This document shows positions 33,144-45,217 of a stretch of DNA of 64,000 bases, in pieces. Source of the DNA: Theristus sp. LFF4_11. Taxonomy: Eukaryota > Nematoda > Chromadorea > Monhysterida > Xyalidae. The notes beneath the pieces are model-generated. The model saw only the letters and a program-made list of their open reading frames with translations, did no database searches and had not been told where the DNA came from. The stretch's first letter is position 1, and each line of letters opens with the position of its first letter. Position numbers and translations under genes: made by a program. Where the stretch lies: assembly GCA_030248135.1 (NCBI GenBank), contig JASANC010000363.1, positions 1-64,000 of the forward strand, given 5' to 3'.

Positions 33144-36100
33144 ATGAGCGGCGACAACCAGTACTTCTTGCATCAAGCGCCGCCGCTGCCGCAGAACAAC
33201 AACAACGCGCAGATCGGCAATCAGCAGGGCGGGTTCTTCGCGAACGCACTCAACAATAACAATGGAAACAACGCCGTCTTCGGAGGGGGAGCAATTGGTG
33301 GAGTGGGATTACATAACAACAACAATAATAATTTGGCGCAAAACAACAATCTGAACAACAACCAGAATCAACAGTTGCTGGTCTACAATGCCGGCATTTT
33401 GGGCGGCAACAATTGGCAGCAACAGCAACAGGGTGTCTTTCAGCAGCCGCACTCCGCTGCGACGCAGAATGGAGGTCTGCGGGGTTTGATTTCGACAAAC
33501 GGACATTCGATTTTAGTAGTTAGTAAATGAGTAGTAATTGTCGTGTGCGGGCGAAATGGTGATTGATTTTCACGCAAAATACGATATCCATAAAACACGG
33601 AGAGTCACAACAACAGACCAGACGAATTTCGTGCGCTTGGCAACCCCAGCTCCGCACAAGACAACGACGCAGCTCCTACACAGCGTGCGCACCCGACCGA
33701 GCCCGCTCGATCGGCCAAATTGCGTCACTACCATTTCCGCTCTGGGCCATGATTATGAACAACAACAACAGCTCCGCATAAAAGCAGCGTGATTCATTCT
33801 AAAAAAATTCATTCTCAGGTTTCGGCGCGTGCGGAGAAGTGCAGCACGTGACGCAGCTGTCCGAGCACATCGGCTCGCTCTACATGAACGACGACTACAG
33901 CGACGTGCGCTTCATCGTCGAGACGCAAGTCTTCCAGGCGCACAAGGTCATACTCGCCGCTAGAAGCGAGTATTTTCGGTGCGTTTATTATTGCAAAGTT
34001 TTGGGCATTATTGCTATGCAATCAATGAGCGAACACTCAACTTTGGTTGGTCTGTCTTCAACTCTGGTGTGTCACTTCTTTCCGTCTTTTTATGTGAAGA
34101 TACAGAATGGCCGAGTGAATATGACAGCCATTTCAGGGTGCAAGGAGCGCGCGAAATTTGAATGAAGGAAAAAAGACCTTCAGAACCGCAATTGTGTGTG
34201 TCACATTTATGTGTTTAAAAAAACTCATTGATTCTTCATGCTATTCTGTTCATTGAAAAGTAGTTTTTCATTCTTGAAAAAGACAACCCCAGTCTGTTAC
34301 TGACGCCGCTTTGATGGAGAATACAAGAATCGTCTCCTTCATTCGCCCATACTTTTATCAATCAACATTTGTTTGTGTTTCTCCAGTGCCCTGTTGTTCG
34401 GCGGAATGCGTGAGACCGGACAGGAGCAAATCGAGCTTCAGGACACGAACGTCGCCGCATTCAGGGTGCTGCTGAAATACATCTACACAGGGCGAATCAC
34501 GCTGACGAACTTGAAGGTTCGTGTACAGCGTGTTTGTTTCAACCGGTCATTTTTCTGTAAATGTTACTTTGGCTAATCTTACCATTTTTGCAAATATTGT
34601 ACGCTTACGCAAGCTTTTGTTGGTCCGAGATCGCGATTTGTGGTGTTTTTCCTTGGACTGGCCAATGACGCCGAAACTGATGTTTATTCTACCTATCACA
34701 AACGCCAACAAAAAAGTGGAAACGAATTTTTTGTCCTCTCGAATCGCAACAATGAAAATGTTGCAGGAAGACCTGATATTGGAGATTCTGGGTCTTGCGC
34801 ACAAATACGGTTTCACTGAGCTGGAGTCAGCGGTGTCTGATTACCTACGAGTACGTGAGAGTCTTTTTTCTTGTTTTGTTCTTTTTTTTTAGAAATTGGA
34901 GTAACATACAACGACTTCATTCATTGCAAGCAAACTCTGATCGAAAAGCAAATCAGAAAATAGTTTTCCGATTTTTCACCAATCAATCGGATTCGAGATT
35001 CGGGTTCTTTTTATTTTAATGCTAAACAAACGTCATGGCGAACAGACGAAATACATCAGCATGCACAGTTCTTACAGTCCATCTGGATATTATGTACAAC
35101 TAGCTGATTGGTTGGTTGCACTGACGAGCAGTCTGCGCAGGCAAACTCCGCCTCCACAGCAATGCCTGTACAGCAGTGCACGCATCAACTGCACGTGCGT
35201 GCAACCAACCAATCAGCCAGTTGTGTAATATTACACAGATAGACTGTAGGATGTATAACTTTCAAAGAGTGCTGATGAAATCGAACCGTTGCCCCACCAC
35301 TGTAGGCCGTCCTAAACAGCCGCAATCTGTGCACCGTCTTTGGCGCGTCTCACTTGTACTCGCTCGAGTCCCTACGTGCCGACTGCCTCGAGTATGCGGA
35401 CAAACACGCGAACGACATTCTCGCAACGGACGGATTCCTGAACTTGACGGCGGTATACAGTCGAACTCTGAAGTTATAGGGACTCAGCTGATTGGCTGGT
35501 GATCACACGTGATGCGTGTTTTCTGTGCTGAAATTGCTGTGGGGGCGGAGTTTGGTCTGCACAGAAGCACGCACACACGTGCACGTGCCCACCAACCACC
35601 CAACCATTTCTCTGTTCATACTCAAAAAACAAACGCTTCCATCAAACGGTACTGAAATGATGAAATCCTGAAAGTGAAAACAATAATGAAACATGCTGTG
35701 CCAGACAAAGAACGGTAAGAAAAACAGAATTTCCAGAGCGCTATCGAGCAACTGATCTCGCGCGACAGCTTCTGCGCTACTGAGATCGACATTTTCAAGG
35801 CGGTTCGCGAGTGGGTGAAACGCAATGGAGATGCCGCTGAGCCGGTGGGCGGGGACAGCCTAAAAAAAGCGTTTTTGTTTTGTTGGTGAAACCAGTTTCG
35901 TGCTTTATGTGGCAATTCAGAATTGTCTAAATGACTCTGCGTCCTATTTAACGGACTCGGATCATTTTACCAACTTTATCCAACTGTATTTCTGATTGAT
36001 TCCGATGGTCAAGTTATGGAATCGGGTGCTCAGAAAATTAGAAAAATACAATGAAAAAACGCGTTTTTTCTGGCAATGTAAAAAACTGCATAGCGTCGCA

Positions 36101-39100
36101 CAACCAAAAGCAACAATAATGCAAACTAACAATTGAAAAAAAAAAGAAAACCATTTCCAGGCGGAAAAGGAGCGAATACTGGCGCACATTCGCCTGTCGC
36201 TGATGAAACTCGAAGAGCTGCTGAACATCGTTCGCCCATCGGCACTGCTGCATCCGGACTACATCCTGGACGCCATCAAGGAGCAGGCGGAGAAACGCGA
36301 CATGGAGCTGCGCTATCGCGGCTTCCTGAGTGAGTGCTGCTTCTGGTGGCTGTGTTGACTGATTGAATTTGGTTGTTCTTTTTGGTGTTTTATATGCTTG
36401 TGCGACGGTGTGGTGGGTGGTTGTTGTTCATCACCCAGGTGAAGCAGTGAAGCAATTTGGCCGATCCAGCGGACTCGGTCTTGTGTGCGGAAGCTGTGTG
36501 GGAGCTGTGTTGTTGTCCGCGCGACGGTGTGCTGGTTGTTGTTTGTGGCCATTGCGGAAAACTGTCATTGCGATATGGTTTTTTTTTCGAGCACCCCCAG
36601 AACGCAAACGATCGTTTGCACATTGGGTGCACCGTGCACTGTGCAGTCCTTCCCCTCGGTGCGGTAGAACCACATGGGTGCGGCTGTTAAGCAGTAACAC
36701 GGTGCAGAGGGTTACTTACCGCAAATCACAGCAAAACAAAACTGCCCTGACACCACAAATCCACTGTATCTAAATCCATATGCATTCGCACGTATCAAAA
36801 CAGCCCACGAAAGACTGTCCCGATTCCGATTACCTTTTTGCCCGTCGTTTCCACGCAGAAATAACAGTGCTAAAATTCAAAAACACGAGAAAACCCATTC
36901 ATCGCAAAACATAAGGTGCATTCATGAAGCAGTATTTGGTGACCTCGTCGCTATGTTTTAACACAGCTACGCGTCACCAAATACTGCTTCATGAATGCCT
37001 CTTAATCGTTTTCATTGTTTGTGTCCGCAGTGCCGGACGTTAACGTCGCGACGCCCGGCCAAGGGGCGCAAGTGGTCGAGGGTGAATTGAAGCAGGCGCT
37101 GTTGAACGGCGACACGCAGAACTACGACATGGAGCGCGGATTCACGCGGCATCCGATCGAGGACAAAACGGAGGGCATCGTCATTGAGCTCGGTTGGTGT
37201 GCAGTTGTTTCTTTTTTCTTTTTTCTTTTCTTTTTTTTGTCTTGGAAGAGCAATCACGCAATTCAGGCAATCTGCGCGTTAAGTAAACTGTGTTGCAGCT
37301 GACTGATTGAATCAAAACTTCGAAAATTTTGTTTTATTTTTCGATTTTTGTGTAAAAAAGAACACCGTGTCTTCAGGCGTCCAATGCATCATCAATCACA
37401 TTCGCTTGCTTCTCTGGGACAAAGATCAGCGGTCCTATTCGTATTTTGTCGAGGTTTGTTTTCTTTTCTTTTTTTCGACATGTGAAGGCGATTTTTTTCA
37501 CTTCATATTTCGCGCCGTGAACTTTTCACGGGTTTTCAAATCACAAACTTGAAGCTGCGTTTCAGACCTGCGTCAGTTCAATCCATGTGTATTTTAGGTC
37601 ACTATTTCAAACTGAACGCATGTCTGAAACGAGGCCGTGGGAGGTGTGAGGCTTTACTGCTCAAGCTCAATTCTTTTTTTTCTATGCAGGTCAGCATGGA
37701 CAAAAACGACTGGGTGCGCGTGATTGACAACTCGCAATATTTGTGCCGCTCTTGGCAGAAACTGTATTTTGCGCCGAAAGTTGTCAAGTTAGTCGTCGTC
37801 TTGCGTTTTTTTTGTAGTATGGCAATTGAGTTTTTCGAGTTCTCGCCGTTTTTTTTTTGAGGTATTATCTTTTATTTTCGTTCCGAGACTCAATGCGCGC
37901 ATAGATCGATAAACAGTTGCTAACATGACGCGGGAATTCAAAATTGGTAAGGTGATCCGAGTCCCCTAAAAAGGGCCCGGTCACTTACTCTATTTTGAAT
38001 TTCCATACAAAGATTGAAACCATTTTCCTTTCGATGTCTGCAAACGCATTGAGAAGCAGTACGGTTCAGACGAGAATTCAAGTTCAAAACCAAAAAACAC
38101 CAAATTTCATTTTTCTTTTGCTAAACGCTCTCTGAGAGTCTTCAAGAATGTCCACCGCAATTTGGAAGTTCTGTCGTTTGCTGGCTGGTTATTTGCCTGC
38201 ATTTATTTAACAGTAGCACGAATATGGTGTTTCTTCACCTTTTCATTTTCCACCCCCTTGCGCAGATTCATTCGTGTCGTCGGCACGCACAACACCGTGA
38301 ACAGGGTGTTCCATCTCGTTGCGCTCGAGGCGATGTACGTGACGTACCCGTTCAATGTCGACCCGAGAACGGGCCTGCAGAGTGAGCGAATGGATTTTTT
38401 TGCATTTCTTTTGTTTCGTTTTACTTTTGGTAAGGTGTTTTTTTTTCTTTTGTTGATTGACTGATTGATTGTTGTCTTTTTTGTGTGCCTAGAGGCCCGG
38501 ACTGAACTTTATTTGAAAAGAGAGAGTCCGCAAGAAAATTGGAGGCAACTGAGGTTTCTTGAAGAATTCAATTTGGTAGGGGATTTTTCCGACAAATTTG
38601 ATGCAATCATGCCGTTGTGACCATCTTTGAACATAAATACTGGGAACTGTTTCTTTATTCTCCGTCAATTCTTATCGGTTTCTGTTTCAGAGTGTAGTTT
38701 GTGCGTTGAATTGGAAGTTTGGACAAAAGTTCGGATTTTTTTTGTAAGCCACTACCTGGCTAGTTTTTGGGACACACCACCACGCGTATGTCCGGCCGGG
38801 CGAAAACCGCGAAACAAAAAGAAAAGACAGCGAAATCAATAATCCGTATTACGCCAAACATTCTCCACTTGGATAATCTGTATTTCTCGTTTTTTGTGCC
38901 GTTGCAGTTCCGACCGACAACGTGGCGACTGTCGAAAACAGCGCCAGTGTGATCGAGGGCGTGTCACGGAGCAGGAATGCGCTGCTTAACGGCGATACAG
39001 AGCATTATGACTGGGACTCCGGTGGGCGTTCGGTTTTGCTTTTCTGGAGTGTTCAGTCGTTTGGTTGTGGTTGGTTGGATTGAGATGCTTTTTGAGGTTT

Positions 39101-41714
39101 ATTGGTGCAGGTGACAGCCACCTGATAGTATTACTGTGTTTGTGACAATGTGCAAGTTCGTCGAGACTAGCCGTTGTTCGTTTTTTTGTACTTGTTTGTT
39201 TGGTTACATCTAGTGCAAGATTGTCTGAAAAAAACTCGCATGCTTCAGGTTACACGTGTCATCAACTCGGCAGCGGTGCTATTGTCATTCAACTGCCGCA
39301 GCCTTTCATGATCGATAGTATGCGGTAAATTTTGTTGCATACAGTCTAAACTTAATGACACTTTGATGCCATGAATATGGCGCAATAAACCTCCAAGTTG
39401 TCATTGTCCAGAAAAAAATCAAAAGTTCCACCAAACAAACTGCAGACTGCTACTGTGGGACTGCGATGATCGAAGCTACAGCTATTTCATGGAGGTCAGC
39501 ACCGATCAACAGAACTGGAGACTGGTCGCTGATCGTACGAAAGACGCGTGCAAGTGAGAGAATTGTGTTTTTCATTGTTGTTGTTGACTGATTGAGGATT
39601 CTGAGGCTACTGGTTTACTGACGAAAAAGTTTGCTGATTTTATGCTGACAACATCGTCACATTATTGCGTTTGCAGTTTTTTGTGACAGTTATGTGGTGC
39701 CGTCTTTTAGAATGATATTAGGAGTGCGACAGGAACTAATTAGGCAAGTGTATACTTTAAAGAATTCGCAATCATTTGTCCTCTTCTTATTTTGCGCAGA
39801 TCTTGGCAGACACTTCGCTTTGACGCGCAACCGGTGACATTCATCCGCATTGTCGGCACGCAAAATACCGGTGAGCGTTTGTTTTTCTCTGAATGCTTAT
39901 CAAATTGAAGGATGTCTTTGTTCTTCGGCAATTTCACAGAGCTCGTTATGCAGTCGAATTATGAATTTTAGGGAAATAATTGGCGATCACGTAATTCCTG
40001 CTTTCTGGTGCAGGCGTTGTGTTGGAGGTGCGGAGTTAGTCGTCATGCACAGAAAGCATACATCACGTGATCACCAACCAATCAGCTGATAGTCTATAAA
40101 TTGTTGATCGACTGCAGCTTACAGTTAGACTAAATAACGCCATCATGTGCTTTGAAACAGTTTGGTCTCATGATTTGGCCAATCAATCCCTTCATGTGAA
40201 ATAAAAAAACACGAAGGAGAAACCAAAGTGAAATTGTGGTGTCCGTCATCAATAACCACTTGACGTTTTCACAACAAATGAATGACGTCACCTTGCCACG
40301 ACACCACAAATAAATCGACGACTGCTAATCTCGTGTTTCTCTGTTCGTCCTTCCAGCGAACGAAGTGTTCCACTGCGTGCACTTCGAGTGTCCCGCCAGA
40401 CTCGGCTCGACCACGTTGACCTCAGACAATGTCTGCTCAAAGCGAGCCGCCTCAATACCCCCATCACCTGCGCAGTCGTCGGATGCAGTCGGTGAGCCTG
40501 CACAGGGTGGCGCGGTTGATGTGCGACAACTACAACAGCAGCCACAACAACAACAACAGCAACGACAACAATGTGCTGGTGACTTTTTAGAACGGAAAAA
40601 ACATGGTATCATGGCGTGACGCGGTAATTCAAAGTTGCCATAGGGTCGCCTCTTAGGGACAGTTCATCAATTTTTGAATTCCCTCATCAAGCATGAAACC
40701 ATTTGCTGATTATTTTTGTGCACATTGCTTCGCAAAACCAAATAAATGGATAATAGTCATATTTAGCCCAATTTACCCCAAATTTCCAGCCCCAGCAGCC
40801 CCCTCGACCGCCCAACCGTCCGCAAGCCGTTCGTCCCAAAATCTCCTGTCCTCCAGCTTGAAACTAGAGCCGCAATACCGAAACAGCACCTCCGACTTTG
40901 CGCTGTTCACCTATAAACATGCGCAGGCGCAAAAGTACAGCAGCAGTGCCAGTACGAACACGTTAGGTTCGCGGTTTGATGGGTGATTTATCGCGCCTCC
41001 TTGTGGAAGGTTGAAATTTCGTTGACACAAGGTGTATTCATGAATTTGTAGCGGTGTCGCATAACTAGCGATGAAAGTTTGTTCATTCGTGCATACGAAT
41101 CGCTATCCTGTGGCATAGCTATGCGTCACGGCTGGTAGCGCTAATAGGTTTTCATGAACGCATTTTGAAGTATTTACTAGCAGCGCGTCGTGAAATAGAA
41201 TTTCATGAATGCACTTTCAGATCCTGTGGTGTCAAGATATAGTACAGTAGAAACGGTCCTCGTTTGGGACCGATGTTTTGCACACTACTGTGTCAGAAAA
41301 AAGCAGATTTCTGACAGAACGACTGTTTTTGAAATGCACTCATTTCCAGCTACAACCGACGAAACGCAGTCGCCGAGTGCACTTCGCTCGCTAGCGGCCG
41401 CTCGTGTCGTCTCGCCGTCCGGCTCTAGTCCGGGACTGGCGCCCTCATCATCAGGACCAGGTCCTGGTCCTAGTCCTGCTGCGGTTGTTGCTGGTAATCT
41501 AGAGTCGGCATCATCGTCATTGATGTTGTCGAAGGCGAACATCGATTCGACCGAAACGGAAGACGGCCCCAGTAGCAAGCGGGAAAACGGTGACGACTCG
41601 ACTCCTGGTCCGGCACTGGCCGATGATGACGGCGACCAGGTCGAGCAGGCAGACCAGCCCGTCCAGGACAATGACGACGAGGAGATGCGGGAGCAGTCGG
41701 ATTATGAAGACTGA
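33144..41714 (+). CDS. BTBD9: BTBD9 orthologue, 18 exons
   Basis: BTB-BACK adaptor with two discoidin-like (F5/8C-type) domains. Exons: 33144-33522, 33819-33978, 34387-34516, 34767-34850, 35306-35452, 35737-35844, 36161-36329, 37031-37192, 37377-37453, 37690-37787, 38266-38381, 38908-39021, 39249-39324, 39446-39553, 39800-39870, 40357-40578 (or -40491), 40790-40966, 41350-41714. Phases join to 920 (or 891) residues, against 612 in human. BTB spans about 135-235 (LSEHIGSLYMNDDYSDVRF, LKYIYTGRITLT), BACK about 250-390, and the first discoidin about 395-543 (LLNGDTQNYDMERGFTRHP, RIVGTHNTVN-like RVVGTHNTVNR). The second begins at about 544 (VIEGVSRSRNALLNGDT, LLLWDCDDRSYSYFMEVST). The first 126 residues are Asn/Gln-rich; the tail is Ser/Pro then acidic. 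Exon 1 has three phase-compatible donors; GTAAAT at 33523 is best. Confidence 0.95.
34125..34350. repeat. Dispersed repeat shared with the 7.2-kb foldback core
   Basis: CAGGGTGCAAGGAGCGCGCG, GAATGAA..AAA, TATTCTGTTCATT, TTGAAAAAGACAAC and CTTTGATGGA follow the order seen at 7779-7985. It lies in BTBD9 intron 2. Confidence 0.7.
35074..35247. mobile_element. MITE family B, copy 2 (BTBD9 intron 4)
   Basis: ACAGTCCATCTGGATATTAT pairs with AATATTACACAGATAGACTGT; the inner arms are TAGCTGATTGGTTGGTTGCA and CAACCAACCAATCAGCCA. Confidence 0.85.
35457..35610. mobile_element. MITE family B, copy 3, starting at a splice donor
   Basis: ACAGTCGAACTCTGAAGTTA begins 4 bases after the exon 5 boundary, so the donor is GTAT followed directly by the element. 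CAGCTGATTGGCTGGTGATC is the shared inner arm. The right end is diverged. Confidence 0.7.
36913..37003. mobile_element. MITE family A, copy 4 (BTBD9 intron 7)
   Basis: AAGGTGCATTCATGAAGCAG and CTGCTTCATGAATGCCTCTT are inverted, with GTATTTGGTGAC / GTCACCAAATAC inside. It ends 27 bp before exon 8. Confidence 0.9.
37870..38056. repeat. Palindromic repeat family N in BTBD9 intron 10
   Basis: GAGACTCAATGCGCGCATAG and GACGCGGGAATTCAAAATTG are answered by TATTTTGAATTTCC and TCTGCAAACGCATTGAGAAG in inverted order. Confidence 0.65.
39951..40114. mobile_element. MITE family B, copy 4 (BTBD9 intron 15)
   Basis: CAGTCGAATTATGAATTTTA pairs with CTATAAATTGTTGATCGACTG; GTGATCACCAACCAATCAGC is intact on the right arm. 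Confidence 0.8.
40590..40750. repeat. Palindromic repeat family N in BTBD9 intron 16
   Basis: CATGGCGTGACGCGGTAATTC and GAATTCCCTCATCAAGCATG are inverted partners. The AGTTGCCA and GGGACAGTTCA centre resembles the 37.9-kb copy only loosely. Confidence 0.5.
41029..41218. mobile_element. MITE family A-like composite (BTBD9 intron 17)
   Basis: Starts AAGGTGTATTCATGAA. Two family-A-type right ends follow, TTTTCATGAACGCATTTT (about 41150) and TTTCATGAATGCACTTT (41201-41217). Two copies, one inside the other, would explain this. Confidence 0.6.
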
Positions 41715-42288
41715 TTTCAGAGTTTTAAGGAGGTGCTATTTCGAATATATGGAGTATGTTCTGCTTGCCAACGAATCGAAACGTGTGTGGTCGTTTCTTT
41801 TCGGCCTCTTTTTTGCCCCGGTTGCTTTACCTTGGTGAATGTTTTCCCCCTCTAGTCGATTGTGTAACTAGCATTTGTTTTAAAGATTTCTTTGTATCGA
41901 ACCGAAAGTTTCGGGTTTTGATTGATTCTTGTTTAAAAAACAGTGTTTCAGTTTTTTTTCAATATCAATAATTGCTGTGCGGCCCGCAAATGTAAGTCTT
42001 GCCTGTGTCTTTTATTAAGTTTTTCATCTTTTCTGTTGTCCTGCATTTTTGTACAGTGAAGATTCGGAAGAATCAAGTTTCGACCTCCCTTTTTTGTACA
42101 CTGAACGTTTCTGAACTCGTTTGTCTTTTTTTCTGTCACAATACTGAGTTTGTCATGTCACTGAGTTACAGTACATCGAAACCTAGTTTCGTATATGTAC
42201 CGAGCAAAATGGCCGAATTAGTTCGCTAGAGCGTCAAGAATGAAATCCCCGGAAAAACCATATCCCAACGGTTTTTTGTGTGTTACTG

Positions 42289-42446
42289 TAGGGTCTAACT
42301 CTGTAACATATCCAACTAGCTGATTGGTTGGTGGTCAAGTGATGCATGGATTCTTCGCAAACCAAACTTCGCCTCCGCAGCAATCCATGCACAGAATCCA
42401 CGTAACAACCAATCAGCTAGTTGGATATGTTATACAGTTAGACTGT
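42289..42446. mobile_element. MITE family B, copy 5
   Basis: GTCTAACTCTGTAACATATC pairs with GATATGTTATACAGTTAGAC; inner arms are CAACTAGCTGATTGGTTG and CAACCAATCAGCTAGTTG, almost perfect. It lies in the BTBD9 3' flank and would form a strong hairpin if transcribed. Confidence 0.9.
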
Positions 42447-42600
42447 TATGTCTTTGCAAGAGTGTGTACAGTGTACCCTGGGCGTCAGTTGACCTGTTAT
42501 CGTGTTTCTGTACGACAATTTTCATATTAACAAAAATGCAAATTTGTCCCTTGTTCAACTTGTCGCGAGTGTTGTTTTTTTGCGAAAATGGATGGGCACG

Positions 42601-42606
42601 AATAAA
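42601..42606 (+). promoter_or_regulatory. Candidate BTBD9 polyadenylation signal
   Basis: AATAAA about 890 bp after the stop codon; a T/G-rich stretch follows within 30 bases. The alternative is the AATAAA at 43002. Confidence 0.4.
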
Positions 42607-45217
42607 ATTTTGATAAACGAACAATTTTGTTGATTGGAATTTTCCGTGTTTTCAAGTCGACAGCAATTTCGCTGCTTGCTTGCACGTTTGTCTGATAAAA
42701 GGACTGATATTGAAGGTCCTTTTCTGAACGACGTTATCTCTGAAGGTTTTATGATAAATGTCACAGTCATGTCTTTTGCTGCTCAGCAAAAAAAGAAGAA
42801 GAAAAAAACAATTTCAAGACCGATTTGTTCTGTTCTCTTTCACACAGAACAGGACCATCCCCACTGCTGTGTTGCGTTTATTATTCGCTGTATCGTTTGG
42901 GCAAAGGCATTGGCGGTGTGCGAGTGTGATTCGTTTTATGGTGCAGGGTGTTTCTGGAAAAGGTTCGTTGAATGGTTTGTTTGTGATTTCGATTGTGGCA
43001 AAATAAAGTTGTTGAAAAGTGGCTGGCTGCATTTGAATTGTGGAACGCTGATTGGTCAATTGTCACCATGAAAGCAGTATCTTCCAACTGTTGCCACTTT
43101 TCAGCACTCGGTGACAAAGAGAAATTGAATGATGACGTTTCAGCCCCAGCACCAGTTGTTCAGTTCGCCATCAATTCAAATGCAGCCAATCAGCGCACTG
43201 ACTTGAGTTTGACCACAATTAGAACGGTAACTGACTTCTGCAATCCACTTCTGAATCAGAATTTGCATTCGAACTTCACTATTTTCACTCACCCTGTATT
43301 GCCATCGTTCACCTGCATTTTTTATTGACCCACCATCATGCTCGTCAGAGCCGGAATAATCGGCAAAACTGATAGCGTTCAAAACGCCCCCCCCAACCTT
43401 TTCAACAACATCAGAAGACTAGTAAAAACATCATTTCTGTTTCGATATGCAGTGTTACTGCTAGCAACGAGCTACACACTGTGTGGCTTTGGTGTACAGC
43501 ACAAAGACCCGTCTCGTGTTTTGTTGATGTCAACGACTATTTGTTGCACCGCACTATCTCTCGTTTCCCGGCGAAACTGCGTATAGATTAGCGATTGTTT
43601 TTTTCGTGCTGTCTGAAATTGGAAATTGGTTGGTGAAGTCTATCAACTTCTCGAATCAAGAAGACTCACATAAAAGTTCAATTTGTCCACAGGAATCGGG
43701 TCTTCCACCCGAAATCAAGACGATGTTCAGGGGTTGTCTGCTTTCCTTGCTGCAACGGGAGTTAGCGCGTTTCAACCAGCCAGCCAACGTCAGCGCGTAC
43801 ACGTTCCCTGTTCTCGTGTGCTGTCAGTTTCGCTGTGTGCCTGTTCTACTGGATGTGTGTTGTTGCCCCTTCATTCAATCGTGCTGTTGTTGAGAGCAAT
43901 GCACATCGTGTTATGTGTCAGACGGGCAGAGGCACGCACACATGACAGAGCAGAATGTGAATGTACAATGGTTGTTTCACATATAGAGCGCACTTTTTGC
44001 CACAACGCACATACACAACGCGCCATTTTTCATATGCGGGTGGTGATTTGTTAGCAAGAGAATAACGATTTGGTCCGGTGTTTCTGGTTTCGTTCTTTCA
44101 CGAAACGAACGACGCACTGGTTGGTTGAATCACGCAGGGTTAGTTCCGATATGTCCAATAACTCTGCAACATTGACATGCTAGTCATGGAATTTGCTTGT
44201 TAAGTTTAGAATTTCATTTCTGGTATCATGACGGGAAAAGGGGAAAATGTTGTCAAATCAAAAGGTTCAAAAATTGCTGTTCAACAAACTTCAACAAAAT
44301 CCCTCCTTTCAAAATGAAACGGCTCAGTTTGACGTTTCCCGTAAAATTCAAAATTCTAATGTCAAAATCTCCAGAAGCACCACATTTCATCGCATTTCAA
44401 AACCCCAACGAAGGTTTTCGTTTCATATCGATCATATATAAACGATTACAAATTCCTCCACCACTGCAATGCAGCCATACCGTGTGTGTGCGCGTTTGTG
44501 CGTTTATTGCCTTGGTGCTGAGTTTCCAGAATTTTCCAGTTTCACCGATGCGTACAACAGCGCATTATAATTGTGCTGCTGTGTTGTGTTGTTTTCGTAG
44601 GCGTACGTTGTTATTGGTCATGTGGCATGATAAAGGCGACTACGGTAGAAATCCATTCCAATTGTATACTGACACAAGGGCGCGGCCATCTTGACCAACG
44701 TTCGTTGAATTTCGTCAGCATGGCGCAATCGAATGAAGTTAACGCTGATTTGAGTATCGATTTCTCAAATTCGAACTGCGGATTTACAAATATTTTTATT
44801 TTGAAGGCTTTTCCAGCACTGTTCTTCCAGTGAGCTTTCTGACAACTTCATCTGATGAGCGAGTTATTTCACGTGCACCATTTCGGCATCATGTGAGCGC
44901 GCGTAGTAATTCAGCGCCTACATCCAGTCTACATAAAGGCGTGTCACGCGCTTGGAAGCAGTCATTCGCAGTTTCTGCTCCGCTGTGCGCCTTCCACTGC
45001 TCTGTTTATCATCTGCTGCGTCGGGTTTCGTAGAATTTCGAAACCGAACAATTTCATCATCATCCGATCCGCACAGCACTACGCTCGTCGTATGTGTGTG
45101 TGTCGTGATCACATTGCTGCTGTTGTTTTGAGTTACTGTTCGCGGAGACTGTTGCTCTCTCTCTGAAGTGTGTGCTGCTGGCAAATGCCGTGCCATCTAA
45201 GTGAGTACTATTCCAGT

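Larger units (their letters stand above)
41715..45217. other. BTBD9 3' region and spacer
   Basis: No further exon is convincing. AATAAA motifs at 42601-42606 and 43002-43007 are candidate BTBD9 polyadenylation signals. One MITE lies at 42289-42446. The last few hundred bases are presumably promoter and 5' UTR of the next gene. Confidence 0.5.
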
